Part shown: positions 18,764 to 29,412 of the stretch, piece after piece | Layout of the letters: each line of letters opens with the position of its first letter | How positions within the stretch are numbered: the first letter of the stretch is position 1 | Origin: Nemertoderma westbladi | Taxonomy: Eukaryota; Xenacoelomorpha; Nemertodermatida; Nemertodermatidae | Reading direction: 5' to 3' | DNA length: 38,041 bases | Assembly (NCBI GenBank): GCA_032718475.1 | Contig: JAUCBJ010008387.1 | Coordinates: forward strand, 1-38,041 | Made by a program: the position numbers and the translations under genes | The notes under the pieces: generated by a model | Databases searched by the model: none | What the model was told of the DNA's origin: nothing | What the model saw: only the letters and a program-made list of their open reading frames with translations

Positions 18764-19730
18764 GTGTGTATAATTTTGTTCAAAAATTGAAATATTTCTC
18801 TCCGACTTCCCGATGAGGCGTTGTTTAATACAACGTACCGTACCGTTAGCGGTACCGTACAGTGTTTATCGCCAACTGCTGTTTGATATGCTGATTGCAA
18901 GGCCTACTCCTAGAGTACTATGGTGCGCCATAGAATTTGACCCCATAAGTTTGGTTTACGTATAGGTGAGCGTACAAAAAACTGACAGAAGGATTGAAAT
19001 GTTTCAATTTTTATATATGTTAAAAATGAATACTTGAAGAAAGTCTAAGAAGGCTCGGTGAAGAGGGTTATGATTGGATGTGGATAGGCTGTTTTCAATA
19101 ATGCCCAGTTTATACAGTAGTTAGTTATATATAACGTTAAGTATACATTGATGTACAAACAAATTTCTAACTAAAGACGGGTGAATGACCATGACCATGG
19201 AAATAATTTTAAATATAATTGTATATCAACTATTTGGGGAGGCTTCCAAGTTAAACCCGAAAACAATTATTTTGTTACATATATAGTAAATAACGTTGTA
19301 TGTTCTTCTTCCTCTCATAATAAAATATAAATGAAATATCTCAGATAGCTATGCCCTGTAACATTTCACAACCAAAATATTTAAGTGTGAAAAGTGTAGG
19401 CCTACCACGCCCCGCCCAAACAGGCCAAACAGGCATATGCAATTGAATGAGCCATCTACCAGTAAATAAAGGCTAATGTATATTGTAATTGTTAGACAGA
19501 TACTGGTGCACAAGGTATAATACAGTTGTGACAGTATGCAACCTACAATTTTAGTATAGATTTATTATATGCAAACATATGCATAACAGCAACAAGTAAC
19601 ATCTCTAAGTTATTCAGGTAGATTCAACGTATTATATCATAGCTGTTTTTGCATTTTATAAGCAACATCTTTGGTCTACGCGGTATATTGGTTCACGGTC
19701 CTTGACATAGGTGACCATTATTACCGTAAT

Positions 19731-19776
19731 GTGTGTGTGTGTGTGTGTTAGTGTGTGTGTGTGTGTGTGTGTGTGT
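19731..19776. repeat. (GT)n microsatellite
   Basis: Two GT runs separated by TTA. Confidence 0.95.
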
Positions 19777-20329
19777 CCAGAGCGATATCTCAGTTATTTA
19801 TTAATCAATCGAAACAAAATTTGGACAAAAGTTAGATATAGGGATGGCGAAGGCTCATACAAAAAATTGGGTGTCGAGATGGTATTTGTGCGATGTGAGC
19901 GCTATATTTGCGTGTTTTCGCATGGTTTAGGAAAAAGCTATCTTGTCATAGGGAACGCAATGAATGATTCTGATATTTGGCATGGAGGTACCTGAATTAT
20001 TTGTAAATCGATTAACGGAGGCCGATTTTTAAATTTGGACCTACATTATGACCTAATTGAAGATTTAATTAAGGTAATTAATTAGCACTGCTAGTACTGT
20101 CTGATTGTCTGCCTGTAGTAGGCATACCGGACCGGTACTACCTGACCACTGTAGGCCTATCTGCCTATCTTCATACTGTCATAGGTCAGTACAGCAGTAG
20201 GTCCTAGCCTAGCCCTAGCAGTAAATATAATATTTCGCCATGTTCGCAGGCGACTTCGCACTGACTACCAGTAGGCCTATGCAGCTATGCTATGAGATTA
20301 ACCGTCCAGTCGTTCAGATGCATATGGTA

Positions 20330-20600
20330 CCGGTACTGGAACGGGTTACGGTTTAATCCTGCATTTGTCAATTACGACAATACCGGTACGACTTTGAGTA
20401 CCGCTGTACCGGTACGCGGTAGCCTACCGTTACCGGTTGACCGGTAGGCGTAGGCGGTAGACCTACGGTGCGATGGTAGCCAGCCGGTAGGTGGTAGGCT
20501 TACCGTACCGGTATAAATGTTGGCGGATGGCGGGATGACGTCGTGTGGCGCGTAATTACTTACCGGTTGCCGGTAGACGCCTACCCAACTCGTAACTGGT
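20330..20600. repeat. Patch rich in ACCGGT/GGTACC words
   Basis: ACCGGT, GGTACC, CGGTAG and CGGTAC recur many times without a regular period. The patch is more GC-rich than its surroundings. No open frame with recognisable product. Confidence 0.5.
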
Positions 20601-20945
20601 GGTCGTGGTCGTGGTGGGATGAGCACAGGAGCATGAGGTCGCCTACGACTGTACGATGGGAACAAGTGAAAAGGAAACATAGGCCTACCCGAACGAAAAC
20701 GTATTATTATTGTACTGATTAAGTAGGAGGACCGTGAACCTTCCAGGCTTGCCAGCTTGTTTAATATAGTTGTTATGTAAAGTTTATTTTGCGTTTATAT
20801 TTGCGCTGTTGCATATACAGCGATATAGTAAACTCTTGAATCCTAATAGATTTTCGGCATAGTCTATATTAGTAAACAAGGTATTTAAGTAATTAAAGTT
20901 TTTCCCTTTAACAAATTTTGATGTTGTTTAAATTAGCAAATTACA

Positions 20946-21122
20946 ATGTCAAAAGTTTCCACAGAACGTTTTTCCCATAGAATCCAGTCAAAACCTCCTG
21001 CAAAGTTACAGGATCAATTGAATGATACTAAAGAAAGGGTCAATAAGTTACTAACTATGACAATAGAGATGTTAACATCGTTAGATGCCATCCAAGAATA
21101 CGTTTTGCTTTTAAAAACATAG
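20946..21122 (+). CDS. Small unrecognised ORF, 58 residues
   Basis: An ATG frame encodes MSKVSTERFSHRIQSKPPAK, LQDQLNDTKERVNKLLTM and a Leu-rich end, ending in TAG. Heptad-like Leu/Ile spacing suggests a short helix or coiled coil. No Shine-Dalgarno-type logic applies in this eukaryotic context, and there is no neighbour that supports it. It could be chance. Confidence 0.2.
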   Translation: MSKVSTERFSHRIQSKPPAKLQDQLNDTKERVNKLLTMTIEMLTSLDAIQEYVLLLKT

Positions 21123-21790
21123 AAATTAAGATGCTTATATAGTGCATATCAAGACCTACATGCCAGATAGATTAAAGTTTATTTAGGTCTTACTAGGTAC
21201 TTACTATACTATTGCTTTATTTTTAATTGACATATCTCAGCTCATATTTTTTACTATTACATTTTTAGTGGTGGGAAAACTAAAAAAAGCAATTCTTAAA
21301 TTAAAGAAAATGGAAATATCAGTTAAATTTACAAATGCTATTAATAAATAAGAGAAAAAACTTGAATGAAAAAATTGATATGAAAAAAAGACAGTAAAAG
21401 TTAAAGCCCCAATTGCCCATTTTCATATTGTACTGTATTTGTAACCAAGTAACATAAATGACCCCCATGGAAATAAGCTGCAAAGCTTTTGTTAGCGGAT
21501 CCAATTCGCTGCACTACCCAGCGGAAAATGGGCAAAGTGATGATTTACCAATTACAGTTGGCTACGCGACATTACCAATATTATGTCACCTACCAACGCA
21601 TGGGGCAACATACATTGCCAATTGGTTAGGGAGAGATGACAGGTTACAAGCCACAGAAGTTAGGGACTGCCAGAGGGGATAATAGATTGCCAATGGTGGG
21701 GCAATTTTTTGTGGTGATACATTTGAATGGGCAGTTAATTTTATATAAGATTCCTTTATTGGTGGGCTTTGTGGAGTTTGTATAGTTGGA

Positions 21791-22110
21791 CTATCTGGTG
21801 TTGTGGGGGTTGAAATAGTTGGCCTATCTGGTGTTGTGGTGGTTGGATTAGTTGGCCTATCTGGTGTTGTGGGGGTTGGATTAGTTGGCCTATCTGGTGT
21901 TGTGGAGGTTGGATTAGTTGGCCTATCTGGTGTTGTGGGGGTTGGATTAGTTGGCCTATCTGGTGTTGTGGAGGTTGGATTAGTTGGCCTATCTGGTGTT
22001 GTGGGGGTTGGATTAGTTGGCCTATCTGGTGTTGTGGAGGTTGGATTAGTTGGCCTATCTGGTGTTGTTGAGGTTGGGATAGTTGGCCTATCTGGTGTAG
22101 TGGGGGTTAT
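21791..22110. repeat. 33-bp coding minisatellite, ten copies
   Basis: CTATCTGGTGTTGTGG recurs every 33 bases from 21791 to 22088. Unit sequence alternates between GTGGGGGTTGG and GTGGAGGTTGG, making a 66-bp higher-order period in the middle. It encodes the TTPDRPTNPT(S/P) tail of the recombinase gene on the minus strand; the plus strand is open too (GVVGVGLVGLS-type repeats), because the period is a multiple of three. Confidence 0.95.
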
Positions 22111-23181
22111 TGGAGGTGTTAATAGGAGCTGATGTAGAGCATTATGGGCAGCTAATACATTTTTAACCCCAAACTTAGAGTCTATGCAAGCGATTTTTTC
22201 TGAGTGTGCTAAATAGAACGATGCAGCTTTCTGCGTTTCTTCGTCAAAACCCATAGCTGCAGTCTCTAACAACTTGCGACAAGCCATGGGAGTTAAATTG
22301 TGGTATGGAATTTCGGGGAATGTGTCGTAAAGTCTCTTTAATTCCTGTCCAGGGCTAATGAATTGCTTACCTACTGTATTTAGAAAGACATATTTTAGAT
22401 CATTAGCAAAATCTACAGATTTGGGTTGCATTCGAACGATTTTAGGTCTAATATTTTCAGTATAGAACAAAGTTTCATCATAGAGATCATCTGATAAGCC
22501 AAAATGGGCAAGCAACTCAGCAACAGCAACAACATGTATACCATCCCCACAGAATTTAGGTTGCCCCCCACGACGAAACTCAGAAAGCTGTCAAGTGCTC
22601 ACAACCATCGGTCTTTGTACTTCTAGAACCATAAGGGGGGCCATGAGGGACCTCATATCAAGCAACAACAAGAACAAGAACAACAAGACTTAGAGAAGGG
22701 CTCACAACAAGAAGGTAATCTGTCCTATTTATTTGTTTTTGGCGTAGTAAATTTTGTTTTGCTAATTCAACTTGCTCCTTAACATTACTATCTGTTATAA
22801 TACGTATAGTTTCTCGTGGATCTCTATCTACAAACTTTTCATAGTCCTCTATCCTACGTTGTATAATTCTCTTACTTATGAGGTTAGAAATACTCGACTT
22901 TTGGAAGGCTTGGTGAGCATCTAAACAATCTTTAAATTGGTCCCACAATGAGTCAGGTTTTATTCTAAAGTGGCCTTACTCGTTTATTCTGAACTTCATG
23001 TACTTCTTTAAGTTTTTTAATGGATACTTAATACTCTCTGCAGTCATTCCTAATTCCTTAAGCTTGTATAAATACTCATCTACATAGTGTGTATTCCTCA
23101 TGTTTTTTTCCGGTTCGGTCATTTATATAGCTTGCGATTTTAAGTACGTCATAGGATTGGGATAACTTTTGGATAACTTTG

Positions 23182-23196
23182 CCCCCCCCCCCCCCC
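23182..23196. repeat. Poly(C) tract, 15 bases, inside the recombinase gene
   Basis: A C15 run encodes Gly on the minus strand; the coding frame changes across it. Confidence 0.95.
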
Positions 23197-24023
23197 AGAT
23201 TTCCCTTCCATCCTATTACATTCTGAAAGGTAAAACCTATTAACAGATGGTGCTTTGTCCAGGTTGAAACGTTTATATAGTCCAGCATTTTGAATTTTAG
23301 ATTTTATTGACCCTTCCCCCCATGATATAGATGGTTCTGATAGATGTTCTTGATTTTCTGTTCTTAATTTTTTCGGTGAGTTTTGAGGACTTTCACTAAA
23401 GCTAGTATCAGAATCCGAGTCAAATATACGACACTTTCTTTTATGATTTATTTTTATTAATAGTTTATTTGGTGAACTTGGAGGGGCATAGGAACAAGAG
23501 GGTGGCACATCAAGACCAATCAGTGGTGAATGCACATTTACCACAGATGGAGGATCAGTGGAGGTGCAGGCTGATGTTTCATGCTTTAATGTAGCACCTG
23601 CAGAGTTATCTATGTCAGTCGTATCAATATCAACCTCATATCTTTTTAAAAAGCTACAGAGCTTTACAACACTGATCCCACCACCCGCAAGTATTTCTCC
23701 TACCACCTCCACTATATTTCCAAGGGAAATAGAAATATTACCCTAAGGTTTTCTACTTCTTCCACATCAGTATTATTAGTATTCTTGGGGAAATTTTTAT
23801 CAAGTCTGGCCTTTTGGTACAACCTACCTACTTCTTCCTGTGAAAACTTACTGTACTTAGCTCTATTAGCTTAACACTACAAGCTGTACTTAGCTTAACA
23901 CTTGCTCTCACCTGGCATCAGGGTGTGGTGCTTGAGGTGGCTTAATAAGTATTGTGTGGGTTCTTTGAACGAACAACCATCAACGGGACAAACAAGGTAG
24001 GTACGATTTTTGTGAGGTGCCAT

Positions 24024-24543
24024 TTGTAAATTCGGAGAAACGTATATGCAGTCAAACAAGAAGGAGTAACTTTGAAGGAATGAGTTGAAAATTAAAACAA
24101 GAAAGATAAAATTTGGAGGACCGAGTTAACAATTTAGAGAAATATAGACATAGTCAAATGTCAGTAGTTGGAGAGATGAAACAGCTGAGGTGATGGAAAC
24201 TTGCTTTAGACTTAATAGTTAATGTTTGCCGTTTGCAGATTAGAGCTTGAGTTAGAACAATTTACTTTTTTATTGCGTCATGCGATTACTACATTAGGCA
24301 GTATTCGTATTGGCCTGTAAACTTTACTTAACCCTATTCCACCTGGGGTTGGGCAGAATCTGCCCAACACTTTTTATTTTTAGAAATTCATGATGATGAT
24401 TTTTATGTATTATTATTAAATTCATTGACTTCTAGTCTTCTAGTATTTACTTCATAATCTAAGTAATTGAATCGATTATATATAATTATTATTAAGAATT
24501 AATGAATAACACAACTTGATTTAACTACGTTCTAGAGATCAGT
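24024..24543. other. No gene recognised
   Basis: Upstream flank of the recombinase gene. TIRs or a promoter could not be identified. Confidence 0.35.
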
Positions 24544-24570
24544 GGGGGGGGGGGGGGGGGGGGGGGGGGG
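24544..24570. repeat. Poly(G) tract, 27 bases
   Basis: Longest homopolymer in the window. Confidence 0.95.
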
Positions 24571-24864
24571 ATTAGTGCTGAGGGACAATTACAGATTGCG
24601 GTTGAACCGAACATCTGGACATTTCCCCTTGGGACGTATCTCAACCGAAGAGACTCCTCGTTCTACTGAGTTACCATTATACTGGTGACGTGCATGTTGT
24701 GCACTGACATCGCCTGCTCAGTTTCTGTGGACTTTCCATACTTGAACCATCCGCTGACAGTATATCCACCATTGCCATTGATCTCTTTATTGATCATGAC
24801 AACGGTTCTGAGCTGATGTAGATCTAGTAAAGTAGTGATGGATCGCCTATGGTATCAACCTTTG

Positions 24865-25215
24865 GTAAATACTGAACACCAAAGACAACCTTTAACACAC
24901 GTTCTGAACAACCTTAAATTAGGTTCTGAAAACCAGAGCCAACCTTAAATTAGGTTCTAAAAACCAGAACCTTGAATTCAATTAGGTACTGAACAAAAGT
25001 CAACCTTTAAGGTACTTACTGAAGACCAGAGACAAATTTAAATAAGGTACTGAACACCAAAGACAACCTTAAATTAGGTACTGAACACCAGAGACAAACT
25101 TAAGTTGGTACTGAACACCTAAGACAACCTTAAATTAGGTACTGAACACCAGACAACCTTTAAGGTATGCACTGAACAACAAAGACAACCTTGAATTAGG
25201 TACTGAACAAAAGAC
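24865..25215. repeat. Imperfect minisatellite, unit about 32 bp
   Basis: GGTACTGAACACCAAAGACA then ACCTTAAATTA recurs about eleven times with substitutions and small indels (for example near 25048, 25077, 25107, 25138). Confidence 0.85.
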
Positions 25216-25640
25216 GATGCACAAAAGCAAATTCTGATATTTGACCTAATGGGAGACCTGTGTAGTGTGTATGTGTAAGCCACCCTTCCATAATCAACCT
25301 ACTTATTAGTATTAGTATTACTGAACTGATTGAAAGTAATATAGAAAGAAGCCTTAGTGTTAGAAGACTTAGTTAGAAGACTTAGTGGTTCGTTATTTTT
25401 GGCACACCCAATTTCGGGTGTGACATAAACGGGTGATTACTGTAGGTATATTGGTACGAAACCTAATAACAGAATACGTTGTTCTGAAGGCAATCGGCCT
25501 ATCGGTACGAATACTGTAACTGAAGCATGGCAACTGACCAAAGCGTAGTTAATATAAAATATTGGGTGCTGGAATAATTTCTTTAGTAGTAATTTCTACA
25601 AGTAATTATTTTTGGTATTATTAGTATTTATTTATTTTTT
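25216..25640. other. No gene recognised
   Basis: 25365-25430 resembles the 165-bp satellite unit near 8320 (shared GAAGACTTAGTNGTTCG and TTTTTGG). Otherwise nothing. Confidence 0.35.
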
Positions 25641-25647
25641 ATTATTA

Positions 25648-25806
25648 CTGATTGTTTTTGGGGGTAGAATAATTGTTTTTGGGGGTATAATAATTGTTTT
25701 TGGGGGATGAATAATTGTTTTTGGGGAATCAATAATTGTTTTTGGGGGATGAATAATTGTTTTTGGGGGATGAATAATTGTTTTTGGGGGATGAATAATT
25801 GTTTTT
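25648..25806. repeat. 21-bp tandem repeat, about eight copies
   Basis: The unit is ATAATTGTTTTTGGGGGATGA with minor variants. Being a multiple of three, it leaves open repeat frames on both strands; these look like by-products of the repeat rather than genes. Confidence 0.95.
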
Positions 25807-25963
25807 GGCTGACCAAACTGCCCATGTACAGCTGGTTGTACTGGATCCTTTCTGAAAGCCAAATTGTAGTTCATCGAACTGAATCTTGTCTCTCAGACAT
25901 ACTTTCGTCAATAACAAGATTTTGCAATTCTGAAAATTCTGAAAATCAACTATTATAATATAT

Positions 25964-26059
25964 TTTAATAATCTGAAAAAATGAAGATTCTAAAAAAATG
26001 AACAACAGAGGGCGGCATACACTACACCAATAATATATCATTTTTTTCAGATTATTAAA
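25964..26059. repeat. Short inverted-repeat element (MITE-like)
   Basis: TTTAATAATCTGAAAAAATG and following base at 25964-25984 are the reverse complement of 26038-26059 apart from one extra T. The loop is about 53 bases. A single copy of the arm sequence occurs near 18538. Confidence 0.8.
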
Positions 26060-26078
26060 TCACCATTTACATTTACTC

Positions 26079-26812
26079 CAGAGCCGGATCAAGCCCGGTG
26101 GGGGCCCCTGTGCACATGATTGGTGGGGGCCCCTGATCGATCAGAGATAGAGAGATATACTTAGATTTAAACGAATATTATGAATAAAACAAAGAATAAT
26201 AATACAAAAAAGAATCTAACCAGTATACATATAGTACTTTATTTAGAAAACAACTTTACAAGCCTTGCGAGACGCAAAGTCGTGTATAATATGGACTAAA
26301 GCACAACCAGGTGCGCTTGGAAGACTTTGTGTTCTTTAGCTTGCGTTCAAACATGCTCACACCACACTTCCGAGCTACTGAACGTCCTTCCTTCTGAACT
26401 GTCTGCACTGTGGACAGTTCAAGTAACTTTGGATCCGCATGCTATGTAGCTTGGATACATCCAAGTTAACCACAGCATCAATTCGAACGTCAGTAAGTTT
26501 ATCTGGCCACAGGCCGACATCACATTCAACAAGCAGGACTTTAGGTTCCGTCTCTGGCTGTCTGGATCTTGCTGCACATCTATGTCTCCCTCTTGGACGT
26601 CACAGTCCGAGTCCGTACCTGGTAAATAACTGGAGCCAGCATCACACCGTCGTCACTCTCTTCACTTATTGCTGCCCCTGCCACTGGTCCAAAGAAAGCT
26701 GTAAGTGGCTGTGTTCCTGCAATAGCCTGTGTCTCCTCTCACTACGTTTTTAATGGCCAGACATTTGCTTTCGTTTCTTTTCGACGTGTTGGTCTGCTGA
26801 TCGGTCTGCCAT
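26079..26812 (-). mobile_element. hAT element remnant, one terminus
   Basis: CAGAGCCGGATCAAGCCC at 26079 begins like a hAT terminal inverted repeat and runs into GGTGGGGGCCCCTG, a composition common at hAT ends. ATTTACTC (26071-26078) would be the 8-bp target copy. A minus-strand hAT coding remnant occupies 26260-26812. The opposite terminus is not found before the BEL/Pao insertion at 27014, so the element is one-ended here. Confidence 0.5.
26260..26812 (-). pseudogene. hAT transposase N-terminus (ZMYM1/TTF-finger type), frameshifted
   Basis: From an ATG at 26812 the frames give MADRSADQHVEKKRKQMSGH, then after a frameshift AIAGTQPLTAFFGPVAGAAI, then DSDCDVQEGDIDVQQDPDSQ, then KVLLVECDVGLWPDKLTDVR and FERKLKNTKSSKRTWLCFSP. 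The basic start, the 'L-x-x-FF' segment, the 'D-x-GLWP-x-x-L-T-D' motif and the 'F-x-RKL...WLCFS' start of a TTF-type finger are the usual N-terminal order in hAT transposases of this type. The finger is cut before its later cysteines, and no catalytic domain follows before the terminus at 26079. At least three frame changes are needed. Confidence 0.6.
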
Positions 26813-27009
26813 AGCTACAGTTAGCAAAACAGTACTGTATACATGTCAGCATGTACAGTAGTGTACTGTAGACATACTACTGTAAGTTGTACTCACAGAC
26901 TGAACATCAAACTGAAACTTTATAGCTTATACGTGTAGGCCTACTCCTACTAGTGAATAACTGAAACATTTATGTACTAAACACCACTGTCTTTCTGAGT
27001 AATGACGTA

Positions 27010-27014
27010 TCGTA
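27010..27014. other. Target site duplication TCGTA, left copy
   Basis: TCGTA precedes the 5' LTR and is repeated immediately after the 3' LTR at 35570-35574, a perfect 5-bp duplication as expected for BEL/Pao integration. Confidence 0.9.
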
Positions 27015-27357
27015 TGTTATGTAATGTGATCTGTAATAATGAAATCAATACGTAGTAAATTGCAATACATTGTTTAAATTGATTAGCCAACACACTAAGT
27101 ATAATATAATGTTTGCCCCAGAAATAAATCCGCGTAAAGGTCTATCCATAGAAGCCATTAATTAACTGTAATGTGCAAATTAATTAGACTAACCATATGT
27201 TAACCTCACAGTTTGTGCAGTACGTAATATATAGTTGTTAAAGAATGTATTCTAACTAGTGCCAAATTGAGTTTCAATATATAGTATCTTTCCGTATTTA
27301 GTACACTATTATTTTCCATTCCATAAATGGACTTCCACTTGGGGAAGATCCACAACA
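27015..27357 (+). repeat. 5' LTR of the BEL/Pao element
   Basis: Begins TGTTATGTAATGTGATCTG and ends GATCCACAACA. It contains AATAAA at 27123-27128. It differs from the 3' LTR by ATGAAATCAA versus ATGAAACCAA and an extra ATA/TAA in the TATAATATAATG stretch. Confidence 0.95.
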
Positions 27358-27359
27358 AT

Positions 27360-27377
27360 TGGCGCCTGATATTAAAA
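27360..27377 (+). other. Primer binding site of the BEL/Pao element
   Basis: TGGCGCCTGATATTAAAA lies two bases after the LTR and begins with the expected TGG. The priming tRNA was not identified. Confidence 0.6.
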
Positions 27378-27461
27378 ACTCATTTAGTTCATTAAATAAA
27401 TACATTACATTATTGTGTAAACTGTTCATCGTCATTATTCGGCAAGTTCATTACATTCACA

Positions 27462-29412
27462 ATGAGTAAAAAAGATCCAACCCAACAATCTCACGATCCA
27501 AGCCACGACGAAATCGAGTTCAAACGACTCATAAGAAGTAGAGGAGCAAAGCGGTCCGCAGCAACGAAAATCCTCAACGAGTTGGATGCAGAGGATCTTA
27601 ACCAGTTGACATTCGAAAAGAAACGATCGAAGCTCAAAATCCTCAACTCTTACACGGAGAGTCTCGACAAATTCGACGACGAAATCTGGGGTCTACTCGA
27701 CCAATCTCAAATCAACAAAGATATCGACGAAGCAACGAATTATAAGGTTAGACTCACTGAAACTATAACTCTGTTAGAAATGTCTCTTTCAGCAGCCTCA
27801 AATCTACCTACAAGCACGAATGTTAGTAGTGGTGCAATAAATCCAGGTTCTAGTGCAGTTAGTAGTAGTACATATGCTATAAGTAGTCAATATGCCAGAT
27901 CAGTGCTTCCAAAATTGGATAGACCTATTTTCAGCGGTGACGTTTTAGATTTTTGTGGTTGGCGAGATTCATTCCGTAGTGCTATACACGATTCTGGTCT
28001 TCCAGATGTACTTAAGTTACAACATTTAATGCAAGCTGTGCAAGGTGAAGCTAAAGCAGTAGTTGCTGGTCTATCAATCACTAGCGAAAATTATCCAGTA
28101 GCCATGGATCTTTTAGAACAAAGGTATGGTTCGAAACACCGAATCATACAGGCACACATAGAAAAGCTACGAAATATTGCGAATAAACAATTAACATTGA
28201 GACAAGTACACAATACATGTATGACACACATACGAGCATTGGAAGCACTTGGCACTAATCCACAACAATATCAAATAACTGTGATACCAGACATCATGAA
28301 AACTTTAGATTTTGCATATGGCACTAAAATACTAGAAAAGAAAAATAACAACATCGATGATTTATTGTGGCTAATGAACCAAATAGGTACACGATTAGCA
28401 AGTGAGGAAGTGATGAACACATATAAAAATGAAACAAACGGAACAAATTCCATAAACAAAATAACAACACAGAGACAAAATGATAGATCAATGACATCTA
28501 CAGTAGCGGCATTTCCAATTACTGCCAATGCAACAAACATTGTAAAGCCCAAACAACAACAGGGAAATTTTCAACATCAAAATAAATCACAAGTACCGGT
28601 AATAAAGTGCGTATTTTGTGATCAAACGCACTATTCATCAAACTGTCAAGTCATTACAGATATTGAGCAGCGTAAACACATTCTATCAAATAAACGACTG
28701 TGTTACAGGTGTATCAAGGGTGGCCATATAGCAAGGGACGACTGTCCACGTGACAAACCTTGTTATAATTGCAAGAAATATGGACACCACGCTGCAATAT
28801 GTAACAAACTGACAATGTCTCGTCCACAAATCCAAAAACCATTAAGAGATATCAACAAAACATCGGTTAACGTAATATCTGTTAATAATAGTTCAACATT
28901 GTCTGTTCAAGTTTCAGGTTTATCGGTAATAACTTCAAATGGTATTCTTCAAACAGCAATAATGAATTGTCAGTATCAGTCGATTAATGATTCAAATTCA
29001 TTTCAGGTTAAAGGATTTTTTGATCAAGGAAGCCAGCGGTCATTCATTGTGAAATCCATAATTCAAAAATACAACTTACCCATTATAGGAACCGAACTTA
29101 TTGAAGTCAATAATTTCCAAGGAATTCCAGGTGAGGATGTCAATTCAAATGTTTCATTGTTAGAAATTGCTCAGATTACATTAATTCTACGTGACAAGAA
29201 AACGGTTGTCGTATCAGCATTGGTTGTAGATAACATTTGTTCCCCAATTCAAAATAACATTTGTTCTAAAGACATTACAGACAGTATTAATTCAAACATA
29301 GTAGACGACATACTTAATAAAAACCATAGTGATCAACCGTTTGAAGTTGAAATTTTAATTGGCTCAGATTACTACTGGGATATAGTAACTGGGAAAATGT
29401 TTCGTATTTCCG
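27462..29412 (+). CDS. gag: BEL/Pao gag and protease portion
   Basis: A true ATG opens a frame that stays open for 650 codons up to the hAT insertion. Residues about 1-110 are charged and helical. About 145-290 match the BEL/Pao gag domain (DUF1759: FSGDVLDFCGWRDSFRSAI, then LQHLMQAVQGEAKAVVAGL). About 383-450 hold three zinc-knuckle-like motifs (CVFCDQTHYSSNC, CYRCIKGGHIARDDC, CYNCKKYGHHAAIC) that bind RNA in virus-like particles. From about residue 510 the retropepsin-type domain (DUF1758) begins, with FFDQGSQRSF holding the active-site Asp, and LIGSDYYWD near the end. The annotated frame would run to 29453, but the last residues come from the inserted hAT DNA. Confidence 0.92.
29405..29412. 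other. 8-bp target duplication TATTTCCG of the nested hAT element
   Basis: TATTTCCG lies directly before the insert and again directly after it at 30694-30701. Confidence 0.92.

Larger units (their letters stand above)
18189..20945. other. Long gene-free interval with hairpin, GT repeat and ACCGGT-rich patch
   Basis: No coding sequence is supported on either strand. Recognisable structures are the hairpin at 18686-18763, a (GT)n tract at 19731-19776 and a patch of short palindromic words at 20330-20600. TTTAATAATCTGAAAAAAT at about 18538 also occurs as a hairpin arm at 25964-26059. Confidence 0.45.
21586..24023 (-). pseudogene. C2H2-tyrosine recombinase gene of a Crypton-like element, broken
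   Basis: Exon 1 (24023-23912) starts MAPHKNRTYLVCPVDGC and ends its finger with LLSHLKHH: a C-x4-C-x11-H-x3-H zinc finger. A GTGAGA donor and an AG about 51 bases on join it in frame to KYSKFSQEEVGRLYQKARL. A Ser-rich middle region follows (23712-23149). Then come a SAM-like, core-binding-type segment (EEYTHYVDEYLYKLKELGMT) and DSLWDQFKDCLDAHQAFQKS. The catalytic part has LMVLEVQRPMVV (first Arg), NIRPKIV and YHNLTPMACRKLLETAA (second Arg), then ASFYLAHSEKIACIDSKF. In the 22515-21586 frame these are R80 and H104, and the expected Tyr nine residues after His is S113. Breaks: a frameshift near 23735, slippage at a C15 run (23182-23196), a stop before DSLWDQF, another frameshift near 22680 and a TGA before QLSEF. 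The tail is an 11-residue Thr/Pro repeat. The fold is clear; the exact element class is inference. Confidence 0.7.

Noticed and set aside
19711-19995. Open frame starting in the GT microsatellite
   Set aside because: Its Cys/Val start is the dinucleotide repeat; the remainder has no identified family.
21803-22132. Plus-strand Gly/Val-rich repeat frame
   Set aside because: Antisense by-product of the 33-bp coding minisatellite on the minus strand.
25628-25958. Several overlapping repeat-peptide frames on both strands
   Set aside because: Generated by the 21-bp tandem repeat, which is a multiple of three.
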